Below, one piece after another: positions 62,309 through 64,000 of a stretch of DNA of 64,000 nucleotides (position 1 is the stretch's first letter; each line of letters opens with the position of its first letter). The notes below the pieces were generated by a model. That model had not been told where the DNA came from. It did no database searches and was given only the letters and a program-made list of their open reading frames with translations. Both the position numbers and the translations under genes were made by a program. Source of the stretch: Tritrichomonas musculus (Eukaryota; Parabasalia; Tritrichomonadida; Tritrichomonadidae). The stretch lies in assembly GCA_039105265.1 (NCBI GenBank), contig JAPFFF010000012.1, forward strand, positions 5,456,001-5,520,000, in the 5' to 3' direction.

Positions 62309-62779
62309 ATGTCTATTGAATCGTCACGCCCACAACCTGTCAATTTCTCTCAAGAACAACTCAACCAATTACGAGAAGCTTTTAATGTTATTGACCAAAA
62401 TCATAGTGGCAATCTTGATGTTACAGAACTACAACAATTTTTATCAAATTCTGCAATTCAACCTCAATTCGCCGCGCTTGCTATAAAACTTGTAGATTCG
62501 GATAATGACAACAGAATATCATTTGATGAATTTCTCAAATTCATTGATTTAATTAATCAGACTCGTACTGATCCATTATCTATTTATACTCGCTTATTCA
62601 ACCTCATGGATCAAGATAAAAACGGCTTACTTGATTCAAATGAGGTAAAAGAATTCCTGAATTTCTTTTCCAATGCAACAATTTCAGATCAACAAGTTCA
62701 ACAATTTATTTCAATGTCTGATTCTGATAAAGATGGGAATCTATCATTTAAAGAAATTATGAAAATCCTTGGCCAATAA
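62309..62779 (+). CDS. Four-EF-hand calmodulin/centrin-like protein
   Basis: This 156-residue protein starts at ATG 62309. Four EF-hand loops are at 29-40 (DQNHSGNLDVTE), 63-74 (DSDNDNRISFDE), 101-112 (DQDKNGLLDSNE) and 138-149 (DSDKDGNLSFKE). All have Asp at position 1 and Glu at position 12, so all four probably bind Ca2+. The central linker TRTDPL and spacing resemble centrin/CDPK-type modules more than true calmodulin. The stop TAA is followed by AATAAA. A calcium sensor with unknown targets. Confidence 0.9.
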   Translation: MSIESSRPQPVNFSQEQLNQLREAFNVIDQNHSGNLDVTELQQFLSNSAIQPQFAALAIKLVDSDNDNRISFDEFLKFIDLINQTRTDPLSIYTRLFNLMDQDKNGLLDSNEVKEFLNFFSNATISDQQVQQFISMSDSDKDGNLSFKEIMKILGQ

Positions 62780-63503
62780 AATAAAGAAACAACTAAGTGA
62801 TTATCTCAAATAATTAAATATCTTTTACTCCATCGCCAAACTCGAAACACGGATTCTTTAATTTATACGATGAACAATTTTACTAACTAAAATAATAAAT
62901 TACTGTTAATAAATTAATTTTATAGTCTTATGTTTATTATTTGATAATTAATATAAAAATTTTTCTTATTGAGCAACCAATTTCTCACATAAAAAGACAT
63001 GAATTTAGGTTCAAGAAATAATATTTTTATTTTGCGAATAATTACACAATCTTTATACATAATTGAAAAAAAAATATAGAGATTAGCAATAATTTTATCA
63101 AAAAAAATGTCATATTATTCAATTTATTTTTTATTAGAAATAAAAGATAATTAAATATTTGGTTTTTATTGCTATATGTCTACAAATATTGTTGTATCGG
63201 AGTCTATGAAATTTAAATGTTCTCTCACAATTATTTGAAATGCGTATGAAAAGTAAGTTAAAGAATAAAACATTTTTTATTTGGTTAAAACGGTTCAAAA
63301 TAAAACAAAAAAAGCAAAAAATAAATAATCCGAAAGAATCGCACAAATCAATTACGATATATTCAATTTTGTTATAAAATTTTTTTATTTCAAAAAAACA
63401 CTTCATAAAGTATACAATTTTTTTTCTTAATGAAGTGAACTAGTCAGAAATCATATCACCGTAAAACTCAAAAAAATGAAGAAAAAATCACTTCATTAAT
63501 TTA
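62780..63503. other. AT-rich intergenic region
   Basis: No convincing gene. A 90-codon minus-strand frame at 63134-63406 is low-complexity Phe/Ile/Lys and follows base composition, so I do not call it. The right end is the upstream region of the His/Pro-rich gene. Confidence 0.4.
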
Positions 63504-64000
63504 ATGTGCGAAAGAAGAAGACATCGACGCCACGATTATCAACCCGAATCAGATTTTCCATGCAACGAAAGAAGGAGACATCATCATCATCGCGAACAAC
63601 CATTCTGGAGTGAACCAGAACCACCATGCGCTTGGCCAGGTGAACGTAAACACCACCACCATCATCATCATCCACCACCACCTCCTCCATGCGGACCATG
63701 GGGACCATTTGGAGGACGAGGACCATGCGAATTCCGCCGCCATCATCATCATCCACCTCCACCACCACCATGTGGTCCATGGGGACCATTTGGTGGACCA
63801 TGTGAACGCCGTCACCATCACCACCCACCTCCATTTGGACCATTCGGAGGACCATGCCCATTCGAACGCCGCCATCATCATCATCCACCTCCACCACCTC
63901 CATTTGGACCATGGGGACCATTCGGAAGACCAGGACCATGCGAATTCCGCCGCCATCATCATCATCATCCACCTCCACCACCATGCGGTCCATGGGGACC
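63504..64000 (+). CDS. His/Pro/Gly/Cys/Trp-rich repeat protein, 3' partial
   Basis: ATG 63504 opens a frame without a stop to the window end, giving 165 residues. After a basic leader (MCERRRHRRHDYQPE) come about five units of 23-33 residues. Each has a His block (H4-H7), a Pro block (P3-P6), then C/F-G-P-W/F-G-P-F-G and a Cys with E-F/R-R-R before the next His block. Units start near residues 50, 80, 104, 124 and 151. The DNA is much richer in G+C than its surroundings and uses CAC/CAT and CCA codons. Clustered His and Cys suggest divalent metal binding (Zn, Ni or Cu), by analogy only. No family is recognised. Antisense frames here are shadows. Confidence 0.75.
   Translation, partial: MCERRRHRRHDYQPESDFPCNERRRHHHHREQPFWSEPEPPCAWPGERKHHHHHHHPPPPPPCGPWGPFGGRGPCEFRRHHHHPPPPPPCGPWGPFGGPCERRHHHHPPPFGPFGGPCPFERRHHHHPPPPPPFGPWGPFGRPGPCEFRRHHHHHPPPPPCGPWG

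Noticed and set aside
63496-63993. Two overlapping minus-strand frames rich in Met, Val, Asp and Trp
   Set aside because: They are antisense of the His/Pro/Gly repeats. The plus-strand frame has an ATG, no stop and an ordered repeat pattern.
1-64000. CRISPR array, prokaryotic operons or ribosome-binding sites
   Set aside because: There are no regularly spaced repeats with unique spacers, and gene content, tRNA intron and tRNAs without encoded CCA are eukaryotic.
1-64000. Trichomonad spliceosomal introns
   Set aside because: I looked for the extended ACTAACACACAG-type 3' site near interrupted genes and saw none; the frame breaks are single-base shifts, not introns.

Overview
Organism. The window looks like nuclear DNA of a parabasalid flagellate, most likely a trichomonad of the Tritrichomonas/Trichomonas type. 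Intergenic DNA is extremely A+T-rich and genes are almost all single open frames without introns. TGA is used as a stop, and several stop codons are followed by or overlap TAAA, which is the usual trichomonad polyadenylation context. The gene families point the same way: BspA-like leucine-rich repeats, DUF3447-type ankyrin proteins, tyrosine-kinase-like (TKL) kinases with Sel1 repeats, BTB-like plus F5/8 type C proteins, centrin and flagellar proteins, a DD34D mariner and Mutator-like elements. No organism name can be proved from the sequence alone.

Layout. 1-8.8 kb: three BTB-like/F5-8C paralogues (one intact, two frameshifted), a GH20 beta-hexosaminidase, and a nest of inverted repeats at 1.75-2.6 kb that has split a kinase fragment. 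8.96-17.77 kb: one giant minus-strand axonemal gene (CFAP47-like, 2936 residues). 17.8-24.2 kb: a graveyard of transposase remnants (DDE_1/pogo type and hAT-like) containing an apparently intact mariner at 21.56-22.84 kb, then tRNA-Leu. 24.4-27 kb: a basic coiled-coil protein, a TA-flanked foldback element and tRNA-Tyr with an intron. 27.6-29.5 kb: two metallo-beta-lactamase-fold genes, the first broken and the second intact. 30.5-32.5 kb: the NatC subunit NAA35/Mak10. 32.5-40.4 kb: a three-kinase-domain Sel1 protein, a broken pseudokinase and a truncated actin-like gene joined at a recombination scar. 40.7-48.7 kb: a giant ankyrin protein, centrin and a PPP-type phosphatase. 48.7-55.5 kb: a gene desert with a roughly 410-bp MITE-like element and a 2657-bp Mutator-like element with perfect 9-bp target duplications. 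56.6-61.5 kb: an ankyrin/LRR protein, a decayed BspA-like LRR array and a membrane-tail fragment inside a perfect 49-bp inverted repeat. 62.3-64 kb: a four-EF-hand protein and the start of a His/Pro/Cys/Gly/Trp-rich repeat protein that runs off the end.

How genes relate. There are no operons; genes are monocistronic on both strands. Functional themes are the flagellum/cytoskeleton (CFAP47-like, centrin, EF-hand, actin-like), signalling (TKL kinases, PPP phosphatase), surface or adhesion-type repeats (BspA, F5/8C) and housekeeping (NAA35, tRNAs, hexosaminidase). The CFAP47-like gene and the coiled-coil gene share a TAACGTAA site just before their start codons.

Caveat. Many genes are split by single-base frameshifts, several at homopolymers. 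Some may be assembly errors rather than true pseudogenes; in-frame stops in the LRR array and MBL copy, and truncation of the actin-like gene, are better evidence of real decay.
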